Source: a virus. Taken from it: 64,000 bases of DNA. The stretch is taken from positions 1 through 64,000 of IMG/VR virus record IMGVR_UViG_3300021085_000017; one strand, written 5' to 3'. The stretch's first letter is position 1; each line of letters opens with the position of its first letter. The notes under the pieces were generated by a model that did no database searches, had not been told where the DNA came from, and saw nothing but the letters and a program-made list of their open reading frames with translations. Position numbers and translations under genes: made by a program. Of this stretch, positions 32,487-39,729 are shown piece after piece.

Positions 32487-32983
32487 ACTTCTTGTTCAAC
32501 TCCATTTATATCTCTATAACCCTCTAATCTGTTATAGTGCCAATTCTCTGGCAAATATTTCTTTGCATATTCAATAGTTAAGTCCATGGTTTTTCCTGGA
32601 CGTTTGTATAATTCTGTTGACCAAAATAACTTATTATACCCCATTTTATCTGCCATTTCAATCTGATAAGGTGCTAGATACTTCCACGGATAGCGAATTC
32701 TATCACCTCTTATTTTATATTGTCTAAACTTTGGTGCTATATAACAACGTGAATTGACCCTTGGTGTATTGTCTTCCCAATCGCCAAAAGGCTCGGGCCA
32801 CAATGGTTTACGTTGTAATCCACTGAACCCAACTATATCATCATTATACATCAACATACAGAAACATATCATTTCTTGTAACTTTATATTTTCTAATGTA
32901 TAATTGTCTTTTAGTTTATCGTTACCACCTGCTATGTCATCAAGTAACCATTGAGGTGGTGCTTCTTCTATTATCTTAAACAC
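32465..32983 (-). CDS. GNAT-like acyltransferase
   Basis: The 172-residue protein has a GNAT-like layout: N-terminal strand-helix, IVGFSGLQRK (strand 4), a YIAPKFRQYKIRGD segment in place of the acyl-CoA loop, then a helix and YNKLFWSTEL with RPGKTMDLTIEYAKK. The pyrophosphate loop (R/QxxGxG/A) is not canonical, so this is a tentative assignment. It starts at GTG inside the end of the desaturase gene (13-nt overlap). It may transfer an acyl or acetyl group in the same pathway. Confidence 0.55.
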   Translation of the reverse strand: MFKIIEEAPPQWLLDDIAGGNDKLKDNYTLENIKLQEMICFCMLMYNDDIVGFSGLQRKPLWPEPFGDWEDNTPRVNSRCYIAPKFRQYKIRGDRIRYPWKYLAPYQIEMADKMGYNKLFWSTELYKRPGKTMDLTIEYAKKYLPENWHYNRLEGYRDINGVEQEVCEILKS

Positions 32984-33609
32984 TTTTCAATTATAATTCC
33001 TGATATATCATACTTACTTAATTTTATCTGTTTACTATTACTATGATGAACATCGTGTGGTCCTTCTCCGCCAGATAAAAGATTTATAAATCTATTAGTG
33101 ACTGGCTTTCCATCTTTGTGACCTAGTGAGTTGAATATTCCATAACTCAACCATCCAAATATGAAAGGAGAAACTACAAATATAAGAAAGAATTCTGATG
33201 ATATCAGTAGAGAAATTATTCCTGTAATTCCCCATATCTTTTTCCAATGCTTATGAAAAAACATAACTCTTTTGTTTGTGTACAAATCTCTAACGTATGT
33301 TATAGGAATTTCTTTCACTTTCCAAGTACTGAATAGTACATTAAAAAATCCTATATGTAATGGACTATGTGGGTCTTTTTTAGTGTCAGAATATCTATGG
33401 TGAATTCTATGTGCGCCAATCCATCCTAGTGGACTACGTGAACCTGCTAACAACGATAAAAATAAAACCAATGTCTCCCAAAACGAAGAAAGATATTTAA
33501 ATTTAAACTGGTTGTGTGCAAAATATCTATGCAATCCAATAGATAGACCAATTACGCTGATGAATTGGTACCAAATAAATCCTAGCAATATAATAACAAA
33601 TATACTCAT
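32971..33609 (-). CDS. Membrane fatty-acid desaturase
   Basis: All three histidine boxes are present: H27RYFAH32, H67RIHH71 and H185DVHH189. They lie between hydrophobic helices at residues about 1-25, 42-58, 125-160. This is the pattern of acyl-CoA/acyl-lipid delta-9-type desaturases, di-iron enzymes that introduce a double bond in membrane lipids. At 212 residues it is shorter than bacterial ones (about 300), lacking part of the C-terminal region. Marine phages are known to carry such genes. The start codon lies 4 nt past a late promoter element and has no ribosome site. Confidence 0.9.
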   Translation of the reverse strand: MSIFVIILLGFIWYQFISVIGLSIGLHRYFAHNQFKFKYLSSFWETLVLFLSLLAGSRSPLGWIGAHRIHHRYSDTKKDPHSPLHIGFFNVLFSTWKVKEIPITYVRDLYTNKRVMFFHKHWKKIWGITGIISLLISSEFFLIFVVSPFIFGWLSYGIFNSLGHKDGKPVTNRFINLLSGGEGPHDVHHSNSKQIKLSKYDISGIIIEKCLR

Positions 33610-33613
33610 ATCT

Positions 33614-33622
33614 GTATTTATG
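33614..33622 (-). promoter_or_regulatory. Late promoter element CATAAATAC, 4 nt from desaturase ATG
   Basis: The element lies in the short gap between the methyltransferase stop and the desaturase start, with the same 4-nt spacing as at 400 and 24761. Confidence 0.6.
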
Positions 33623-33627
33623 ACTGA

Positions 33628-34212
33628 CTATTTTACGCCAGATAATGCAAATCTGTTAAAGACGTTAAGTTCTAATGTGTTTTCGTATGATATTTTGCTG
33701 AGAGGATATTTACTTTTAAAGTCATCTAGTGACTTGCAATTGTTTATATGGTCTTCGATTACCAGATTGTTGCTTTGTATAACAAGTTGAGTTCCTGGTT
33801 TAATTCTCTTGTACCAATCGGTAGTCATGTGTTCACAACTTAGATTGATAATAGTATCAAACTCGTTGATTGCTTCGAATTCATCGATGTTTATAGATTC
33901 GTGACCTAGATAGTTTTTGAATGTGTAATTGAAGCGACCACTAACTTCTTTACATCTTGTGTCCATATCAACTTCATAGAAGTTTATAGATGGATATTTT
34001 TCAACTAATGCTCTAGTAAGAAAGCCTAGCCATGACCCAATGTATAACACTTTTTCAGCATTACTACTTATTGAATCAAAGGCTAGGCTTGCTTGTTTTT
34101 TGCTTTGAATTTGATTTGTATGGAATGCATCCCGCACTTCTTCGATAGTTAGATGTTTCGCAATCTCACTGTCGTACATCATATCTAAGAATTTTGGAAT
34201 ATATTCTTCCAT
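33628..34212 (-). CDS. SAM-dependent methyltransferase-like protein
   Basis: Residues about 52-82 form a Rossmann-type SAM site: KVLYIGSWLGFLTRALVEKY (GxGxG-like G-S-W-L-G) followed by INFYEVDMD with the acidic residue that binds the SAM ribose. FDTIINLSCEHM is the usual motif IV region, and IKPGTQLVIQSNN the following strand. The N-terminal 40 residues are helical. Substrate unknown. It begins 9 nt after the H1-like gene and heads the modification cassette. Confidence 0.72.
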   Translation of the reverse strand: MEEYIPKFLDMMYDSEIAKHLTIEEVRDAFHTNQIQSKKQASLAFDSISSNAEKVLYIGSWLGFLTRALVEKYPSINFYEVDMDTRCKEVSGRFNYTFKNYLGHESINIDEFEAINEFDTIINLSCEHMTTDWYKRIKPGTQLVIQSNNLVIEDHINNCKSLDDFKSKYPLSKISYENTLELNVFNRFALSGVK

Positions 34213-34220
34213 ACAATTAA

Positions 34221-34397
34221 TTACATATTGTTCTTTTTGTCTTGGATTTCTGCTCTACGAACTTTCGTAAGTTTGCCAATATCGCCTAGTGCTTTTCTGG
34301 CACGAGCCGCAGATGCTTTCACACCCTTTTCTTCAAACTTGGCATTTTCTGCTAAGTATTCTTCCATTAATCTTTGTATTTCTGCATTAGTACTCAT
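34221..34397 (-). CDS. Histone H1 (Hc1)-like small basic protein, 58 aa
   Basis: ATG 34397 follows AGGAG. The translation is helical, with an acidic start (MSTNAEIQRLMEEYLAENAK) then EKGVKASAARARKALGDI and KLTKVRRAEIQDKK. The K-A-x-x-RARKAL and K-x-R-x-EIQ pattern is like the Chlamydia Hc1-type family seen in many T4-like marine phages. It may bind DNA (inference). It lies between gp46 and the methyltransferase in the same operon. It was found by reading the gap. Confidence 0.75.
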   Translation of the reverse strand: MSTNAEIQRLMEEYLAENAKFEEKGVKASAARARKALGDIGKLTKVRRAEIQDKKNNM

Positions 34398-34406
34398 ATG
34401 TTACTC

Positions 34407-36191
34407 CTATTTGTTGTACATGGCGCTTTCTTCTTCATGTGAAAAACTTGTAAAGCCATTTTCTTTTATTACATTAAGGACACTTTCTACTCTTCCTTGT
34501 AATTCGTCTTTGTGTGAAATCAGATACACACTTCTATTTCCATCTCTTGCCATTTTCTTAAGAATACCAAGTGATGATTCTACTCCGTTTGTATCCATGC
34601 CACTATCTATCAATTCGTCTACAAATAAGACGTTTATTGTGCTGTATAATGACTCGAATATGTCACGGAAACTCCAACTTAGACCTAAAATAAGTCTATT
34701 TCTTTCACCTCTACTTAAGTTATCAAAGTCTAAGTCACGACCTAATTCAGTAATTTCTACTGTTAAATCACTCTGGAATACAACATCATGTGGTAATCCT
34801 AACTTATCTAAGTAGTATGCTAACCTAGAATTTAAGTAACTTAAGTTCTGGTCTATAATCTTTTTACGAATAAAACTATCTTTGTTAGTTAGCAATTTCA
34901 ACAAGAAGTCTTGGTGTTCTAGCAAAGAAACTAAAGAATTCATATGACCATAGTCTACATCTTCTAATGCACTATCACGCATATCTGCAATCTGGTCAGC
35001 ATATGGGTCTTCAGTATTTTTATTCAATTCAATTTGTTCTGCCAATTTTTCCACAGAATTTTGATGTTCATATGCATCAGATAATGTAGAGTAAAATGTT
35101 TTAGGTTTCTCACCAATACTACCAATACTCTCAACTAAACTGTTATGTTCTTTGAGTGATGCTTCATTTGTTTTAATCTGTTCTACTGCTTCGTTCTTTA
35201 GTGAAGTCTTACTTGAAAGAATTTCGCCTTGTTTTTCATCGTGGATATCTTGACCACAAGAATGGCATTTATGCTCTTCAATAAGTTTTATTTCACCATC
35301 TAAGCGTTCAATAAGTTTAGACTGCTTAGTGTTATCTGCTTCGATACTAGTAATCCAAGATGTTGCTTGGTTCTTAGCAGTTAAGTTTTCATTGTAAGTT
35401 ACAAGTAAAGCATGTTGTTCTAATTCGTTCTTAATGTCTACATGAGATAATGAATCAAGTGCGGTCTCTAATGCTTCTAAGTCTGTAGATAGTTTGCTAC
35501 TCCAAACTTTCTGTCTACGTTCAATATCTTTGATACTCTTTAGAATACGAGCATTGGTGTCTTCTTTACCTTTAAGTGAATATTCTTCTTCTTTAATTTG
35601 CTCTTTTGTATTCTTTGAAATCTCTTTAAGTTTATCTGCTTTACGAGAGAGTTCTGTGATACCTAATAGTTCTTCAATCAACTCTCTTTGGTCACCTGCT
35701 TTTAGTGACAAGAAAGGTTCAGTGTATGTGTTTAGTGCAACAATGTGTTTGAACATTGAATGAGAAAGACCAATAACATTTTCTACTTCTACTTGAGTCA
35801 TTCGCATTTCGCCTTGACCAGCGTTTTCAATATCGTTGTCGCCAAGTTCCATGCCATCTCTTAAGAAATGAAATACATTCGGTGAACGACCACGTTCAAT
35901 ACGATAATCATTTCCGTTGTATGCGAAATCAACTGTGACCATCATGCCTTTGCCGTTAGTCTTGTTGATTAGGTTGTTCTGCTTAATGTTTGTAAGTGCT
36001 TTACCATATAGTCCATATGATAGTGCATTGATTAAAGTGGTCTTACCAGTTCCGTTACGAGAACCATCACCACCTAAATCGACATTATTGCCCAAGACTA
36101 AAGTTAGTTCATCTTGGTTCAGATTAACAGCCTGTGTGACATTACCCACACTCATAAAATTTCTTATTGTTATGTTCTTAATTGTTAACAA
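34407..36191 (-). CDS. gp46: Recombination endonuclease subunit (T4 gp46, Rad50/SbcC-like)
   Basis: The 594-residue protein is an SMC-type ATPase: Walker A GDGSRNGTGKTT, a long coiled coil with zinc hook CHSCGQ at the middle (residues about 305-310), ABC signature LSRGERNRL and Walker B VLFVDELIDSG. With gp47 it resects DNA ends for recombination-dependent replication. The likely start is TTG at 36191, placed behind GAGAGG; no better ATG is available. The SDR gene separates it from gp47. Confidence 0.93.
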   Translation of the reverse strand: MLTIKNITIRNFMSVGNVTQAVNLNQDELTLVLGNNVDLGGDGSRNGTGKTTLINALSYGLYGKALTNIKQNNLINKTNGKGMMVTVDFAYNGNDYRIERGRSPNVFHFLRDGMELGDNDIENAGQGEMRMTQVEVENVIGLSHSMFKHIVALNTYTEPFLSLKAGDQRELIEELLGITELSRKADKLKEISKNTKEQIKEEEYSLKGKEDTNARILKSIKDIERRQKVWSSKLSTDLEALETALDSLSHVDIKNELEQHALLVTYNENLTAKNQATSWITSIEADNTKQSKLIERLDGEIKLIEEHKCHSCGQDIHDEKQGEILSSKTSLKNEAVEQIKTNEASLKEHNSLVESIGSIGEKPKTFYSTLSDAYEHQNSVEKLAEQIELNKNTEDPYADQIADMRDSALEDVDYGHMNSLVSLLEHQDFLLKLLTNKDSFIRKKIIDQNLSYLNSRLAYYLDKLGLPHDVVFQSDLTVEITELGRDLDFDNLSRGERNRLILGLSWSFRDIFESLYSTINVLFVDELIDSGMDTNGVESSLGILKKMARDGNRSVYLISHKDELQGRVESVLNVIKENGFTSFSHEEESAMYNK

Positions 36192-36193
36192 AC

Positions 36194-36790
36194 TTATACC
36201 TCTCTTGCGTAAGTTCCTAATTGTATTGGGTCAATCGATAATTCGTTGACATTAATATATTCTGGTTGATTGATTGTCCAAACGACTAACTCTGCGATGT
36301 ACTCAACATCAATCAATTTTCTGTCAGGATGTTTTTTCATTACACTTGTTGTTGTTAAACTTCCTGGTGAAATTAGTGTTGTTTTAATATTACTGCCACC
36401 CATTGCTTTATAAGTTAAGTCTCTATTGTAAGCCTTGAGTGCTTTCTTTTCTGTTGGATATCTCCAAGTTCTTCCTTTTACTCCCGTATCAGCAGTAGAA
36501 CCTATGTTTATAATATGTCCTTTTCTATCTGCTTCTTCCATAGCATTGAATACACATTCAACAATCATAACTTGTTGAAACTTCCAAATGGCAGAGTTGT
36601 TAATAAAGATATCAAAGTTGCCTTCAATATAATATTCTGCAAGTTTTCTCTGGCCTTCAGAAGTATCTAAGTGATAACCATTACTTCTACTGGCTGTTTC
36701 ATATTCGATATCGGGCATTGTGTCAAATAGATTGCACATAGCCTCGCATAAGCCGTACTTACGACTTCCTGTGATTAGTATCTTTCTCAT
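36194..36790 (-). CDS. Short-chain dehydrogenase/reductase
   Basis: The 198-residue protein has SDR features: ITGSRKYGLCEAM nucleotide-binding turn (TGxxxGxG variant), IFINNSAIW (NNAG equivalent), INIGSTADTG with the catalytic Ser, and YPTEKKAL with Tyr-x3-Lys. LISPGSLTT follows. It uses NAD(P)H on an unknown substrate. It overlaps the gp47 stop by 4 nt (ATGA) and lies 2 nt before gp46, so it is tightly embedded in the recombination operon. Confidence 0.85.
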   Translation of the reverse strand: MRKILITGSRKYGLCEAMCNLFDTMPDIEYETASRSNGYHLDTSEGQRKLAEYYIEGNFDIFINNSAIWKFQQVMIVECVFNAMEEADRKGHIINIGSTADTGVKGRTWRYPTEKKALKAYNRDLTYKAMGGSNIKTTLISPGSLTTTSVMKKHPDRKLIDVEYIAELVVWTINQPEYINVNELSIDPIQLGTYAREV

Positions 36791-37815
36791 AAGTTGTTGT
36801 ATATTTCTATAAGTATGTTCTTGTCAAAACTGCCGCTACTATCTAATGATGCTAATTGTGATACTACAATTTCATCTATTGTCTCAAAGTGAATTTCAGC
36901 ACCAGTGTCATTTTCATGTTCATTGCTTTTAACTGGCACTAATGTTACGTCTCGTAACTTGTATGTTTCTACAAATGTATCCTTAATAAAGTTTGCTTCT
37001 TCATAAGAAATATCGATATCTAGTGTTATCTTTACTGATGTTTTAGGTAATAGATATTTGTCTGGACCATCTAATAGTTTTGATAACGCAATTGTTCTGT
37101 ATTTTGGTGCGTCTTTCCAAGTGAAGAACTCTGGTTCTTTATCCCACTCTAAGTACATCCAACCTCTATCATCATCCCAATTATCTGAGAAGTTATGAGG
37201 GAATGCATTACCAATATAAATTACATTGTCTTTTACTTGACGTTGATGAAAGTGTCCAGTGAACACATAATCTTGGTTCTTAAACATACTGCCTTTAAGA
37301 CCACCGTGGTCAGGCATTTCAATCATTGCATTGAGTTTGAATGTAGGTAACTCTAAATGACTAAAGATGTACTTTGTCTTTATCTTAGGAATTTTCTTCC
37401 ATTCATCACCGACTAACCATGGCACAATAGCGACATCACCTTCAATAAGTGTGTCACGTACTAATACAATGTTAGGCAAATCATCAATGAATTCCATTGA
37501 GTTTACGTCACGTGTTTCACGGTAGAATAAATCGTGGTTGCCTAGAATAACATAAACTTTTTCAAATGCCGCACTAAGTCTACGAAGACCAGCAAGACTG
37601 TATTTCATTGTTGATATGTTTAGACTTGACCGATTATGATGCCAGTCGCCTAAGAATATACAAGTTTCGCAATCTCTTTTCTTTGCGTCCTCGATAAACC
37701 AATCAACGAAATCTAAACAATCTTCGTTGTGTTGTTTCGCATTGTTCTTCATACCCCAATGGATATCTGTAAAACATGCGGCTTTTTTGAATAGATTATT
37801 AGTCATTGTCGGCAT
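36787..37815 (-). CDS. gp47: Recombination endonuclease subunit (T4 gp47, Mre11/SbcD-like)
   Basis: The 342-residue protein has calcineurin-type phosphoesterase motifs in order: FTDIHWG, LGDWHHNR, ILGNHDLFY, FSHLELP and FTGHFHQRQ. It is the nuclease partner of gp46. The ATG at 37815 lies behind AAAGAG inside the end of gp55, with a second ATG at 37806; the first in-frame start (37848) has no ribosome site. The gene overlaps gp55 by about 17 nt, so translation is coupled. Confidence 0.93.
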   Translation of the reverse strand: MPTMTNNLFKKAACFTDIHWGMKNNAKQHNEDCLDFVDWFIEDAKKRDCETCIFLGDWHHNRSSLNISTMKYSLAGLRRLSAAFEKVYVILGNHDLFYRETRDVNSMEFIDDLPNIVLVRDTLIEGDVAIVPWLVGDEWKKIPKIKTKYIFSHLELPTFKLNAMIEMPDHGGLKGSMFKNQDYVFTGHFHQRQVKDNVIYIGNAFPHNFSDNWDDDRGWMYLEWDKEPEFFTWKDAPKYRTIALSKLLDGPDKYLLPKTSVKITLDIDISYEEANFIKDTFVETYKLRDVTLVPVKSNEHENDTGAEIHFETIDEIVVSQLASLDSSGSFDKNILIEIYNNL

Positions 37816-38668
37816 AAATCTCTTTAATGGTTTCTGTTGGAATAGCATCGTCTGTAATTTTTGTTTTTACGACTTTCTGCCAACGCTCCTGAGATTTCAT
37901 TTCGTGTGCCAATTGTCTTGTCCAACTTGGCGCCTGTCCTGCTTTTTCGAGCAAGTCATCACGTATGCCTTGATTTTTCTTTTCTATGTTAAGAACACGA
38001 GTGAATGAATTGTTCACTACTGTTGTGTAGTAAGCAAATGGATTATCACTCTTGTCTTCGTTAAATTGTAATCCAATTTGTGCTAATTGTAGCAACGCTT
38101 GACCACGCATCTCATCGATGTATGTGTATCCACGCCAATTAGAACGCTGAGAGTATCTTTCTACTAGTTTGATATACATTGTCGCCAAAATAGCAGTAAT
38201 CTTACCAGCACCTAAATCAAATTCTTTATCTTTGTTATAGTGTGAGATACCCACTTCGTTGATTTTTCCATCTACAAATGTATAGTGCTTGAACGCTGGA
38301 AATGGCAATTTTACTTTACGGTCAGCAACAGTTTTAGGATTGGCTTTGCGTCCAGGTTCATCTGGTATATGCTCAAATGTCATTACACGAAATACAATTT
38401 CATCTTCGGTAAAAGAAGTAGGGTCAACTTCAAAGTCAACTTGTTTCTTTTTCTTGTCTTCGTTTGCATCCCAAGCCAATTTTTGTAATCGTTTTGCTTT
38501 GTTTTGTCTTGCCTGTTCTACAGAATCAGCGATTTCTTTAGTTGAATACAGAATAATATCATGCTGATGGTGTTTGTCCCTATCTTCAAACCAAGAATAG
38601 TTTGACTTAGAAATATGTATTTGTTTCAACATATCCTTGTTATTTAAATAGTTTTGTCTTCTTGCCAT
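37799..38668 (-). CDS. gp55: RNA polymerase sigma factor for late transcription (T4 gp55-like)
   Basis: The C-terminal half of the 289-residue protein fits gp55: ERYSQRSNWRGYTYIDEM, then QALLQLAQIGLQFN, NPFAYYTTVVNNSFTRVLN and IEKKNQGIRDD, a minimal sigma region 2. gp55 directs host polymerase to TATAAATA-type promoters, which occur before most virion genes here. T4 gp55 is 185 residues; the N-terminal extra 110 residues (charged, KDKHHQHD, EDKKKKQVDFEVD) are unusual. It opens a ten-gene operon behind a sigma70 promoter, so late control is itself made early. Confidence 0.9.
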   Translation of the reverse strand: MARRQNYLNNKDMLKQIHISKSNYSWFEDRDKHHQHDIILYSTKEIADSVEQARQNKAKRLQKLAWDANEDKKKKQVDFEVDPTSFTEDEIVFRVMTFEHIPDEPGRKANPKTVADRKVKLPFPAFKHYTFVDGKINEVGISHYNKDKEFDLGAGKITAILATMYIKLVERYSQRSNWRGYTYIDEMRGQALLQLAQIGLQFNEDKSDNPFAYYTTVVNNSFTRVLNIEKKNQGIRDDLLEKAGQAPSWTRQLAHEMKSQERWQKVVKTKITDDAIPTETIKEIYADND

Positions 38669-38694
38669 AGTGTATTTCTCCTAATTTAATACCA

Positions 38695-38724
38695 ATTATA
38701 ACACATATAGTTGACCTATGTCAA
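38695..38724 (-). promoter_or_regulatory. Sigma70-type promoter for the gp55-gp47-gp46 operon
   Basis: Minus strand: TTGACA at 38724-38719, 18-bp spacer ending GTGT, TATAAT at 38700-38695, 26 nt before the gp55 ATG, with AGGAG between. Confidence 0.8.
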
Positions 38725-38785
38725 GTGTTAATACATTATATATAGAAAAAATGCACAAATACCAAAAGTTCGTAGATAATACAAC

Positions 38786-38794
38786 GATAAATAC
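38786..38794 (+). promoter_or_regulatory. Late promoter element GATAAATAC for baseplate operon
   Basis: Plus-strand GATAAATAC 26 nt before the ATG at 38821, followed by TAGGAG. Confidence 0.72.
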
Positions 38795-38820
38795 TGTTAT
38801 AATGATTTAGGAGTAAAGTT

Positions 38821-39441
38821 ATGGCAACCCCATATTATACAAAACAACCAGTATATCTGAAAGACCCGAGTGGTAGATTCTCTAATATTTTGAGAAGCAG
38901 TGAACCATTAGTGGGTGATGCCGCTAAAAGGGCAATGAGGACTAACAAAGACACAATATTGAATTTTCCTTTTACTCCTACAATATCAGTAATTCAAAGT
39001 GCAAACTATAATCAATATGATTTTGACCATTCAAACTTTCAACAACGAACATTTGTTAGTCATTCGAACATGGATTTAAACGTCACTGCACCAATGCTTG
39101 TCAGAAGTGAAGAAGAGGCAGAATATGTTTATAATGCCGCAGTGTGGCTTAGAAGTACAATGAAAATGTCATGGAAAAATGATGACAATCCTGGTTTGCC
39201 ACCGCCTATTTTGCGTTTCTATTCTCATGGAATATATGAGAATGTTCCGTGTGTCGTTAGAGACTTTACTTGGAACTTAGATGCTGACATAGATTATGTT
39301 GAAACCGCAGGTGGTATGAGAGTACCAGTTATGAACACATTTGTTCTATCATTATCTGTTACACATTCTCCTAAAAGTATAAGAGAATTTAGTGTTAAAG
39401 ACTATCTTGCAGGAAATTTAAAGGACCAAGGTTATGTATAA
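38821..39441 (+). CDS. gp48: Baseplate tail tube cap protein (T4 gp48-like)
   Basis: The 206-residue protein has the segment order I recall from gp48/gp54 of marine T4-like phages: LNFPFTPTISVIQSANYNQY, NMDLNVTAPMLVRSEEEAEY, WLRSTMKMSW, PPPILRFYSHGIYENVP and VMNTFVLSLSVTHSPKSIR. It would close the baseplate hub and start the tube. T4 gp48 is 364 residues. Assignment to gp48 rather than gp54 is tentative. It overlaps gp53 by 8 nt. Confidence 0.62.
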   Translation: MATPYYTKQPVYLKDPSGRFSNILRSSEPLVGDAAKRAMRTNKDTILNFPFTPTISVIQSANYNQYDFDHSNFQQRTFVSHSNMDLNVTAPMLVRSEEEAEYVYNAAVWLRSTMKMSWKNDDNPGLPPPILRFYSHGIYENVPCVVRDFTWNLDADIDYVETAGGMRVPVMNTFVLSLSVTHSPKSIREFSVKDYLAGNLKDQGYV

Positions 39442-39724
39442 AGAAAACTCGCCATGGAATAAAACTTCAATAATCGATAATACTGTATTAGACATTATGA
39501 ACAAGAGAATTTTATTTCCTGACCCAAACGATGAGGTATATGTCATACCACAAGAGTTTGATGAAAGACCTGATTTGTGTAGTTATGAAATGTATGGAAC
39601 TGCAAAGTACTGGTGGATTTTTGCCGTAAGAAACTCTAATGATATCGAAGACCCGATTAGAGACTTCTCAGCAGGAAAAACTATTAGACTACCAACAATA
39701 GAAAATATTGAGAATATGGTGTAA
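39434..39724 (+). CDS. gp53: Baseplate wedge subunit (T4 gp53-like)
   Basis: The 96-residue protein has the LysM-like gp53 core: Y-E-M-Y-GTAKYWWIFAVRN, then IEDPIRDFSAGKTIRLPT. In T4 gp53 joins wedges around the hub. T4 gp53 is 196 residues, so this is a compact version. It is coupled to gp48 and followed 5 nt later by the hub gene. Confidence 0.78.
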   Translation: MYKENSPWNKTSIIDNTVLDIMNKRILFPDPNDEVYVIPQEFDERPDLCSYEMYGTAKYWWIFAVRNSNDIEDPIRDFSAGKTIRLPTIENIENMV

Positions 39725-39729
39725 TTAAC

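Noticed and set aside
34228-34815. 195-codon plus frame opposite gp46
   Set aside because: It is a shadow of gp46 and the H1-like gene, both of which have clear motifs on the minus strand.
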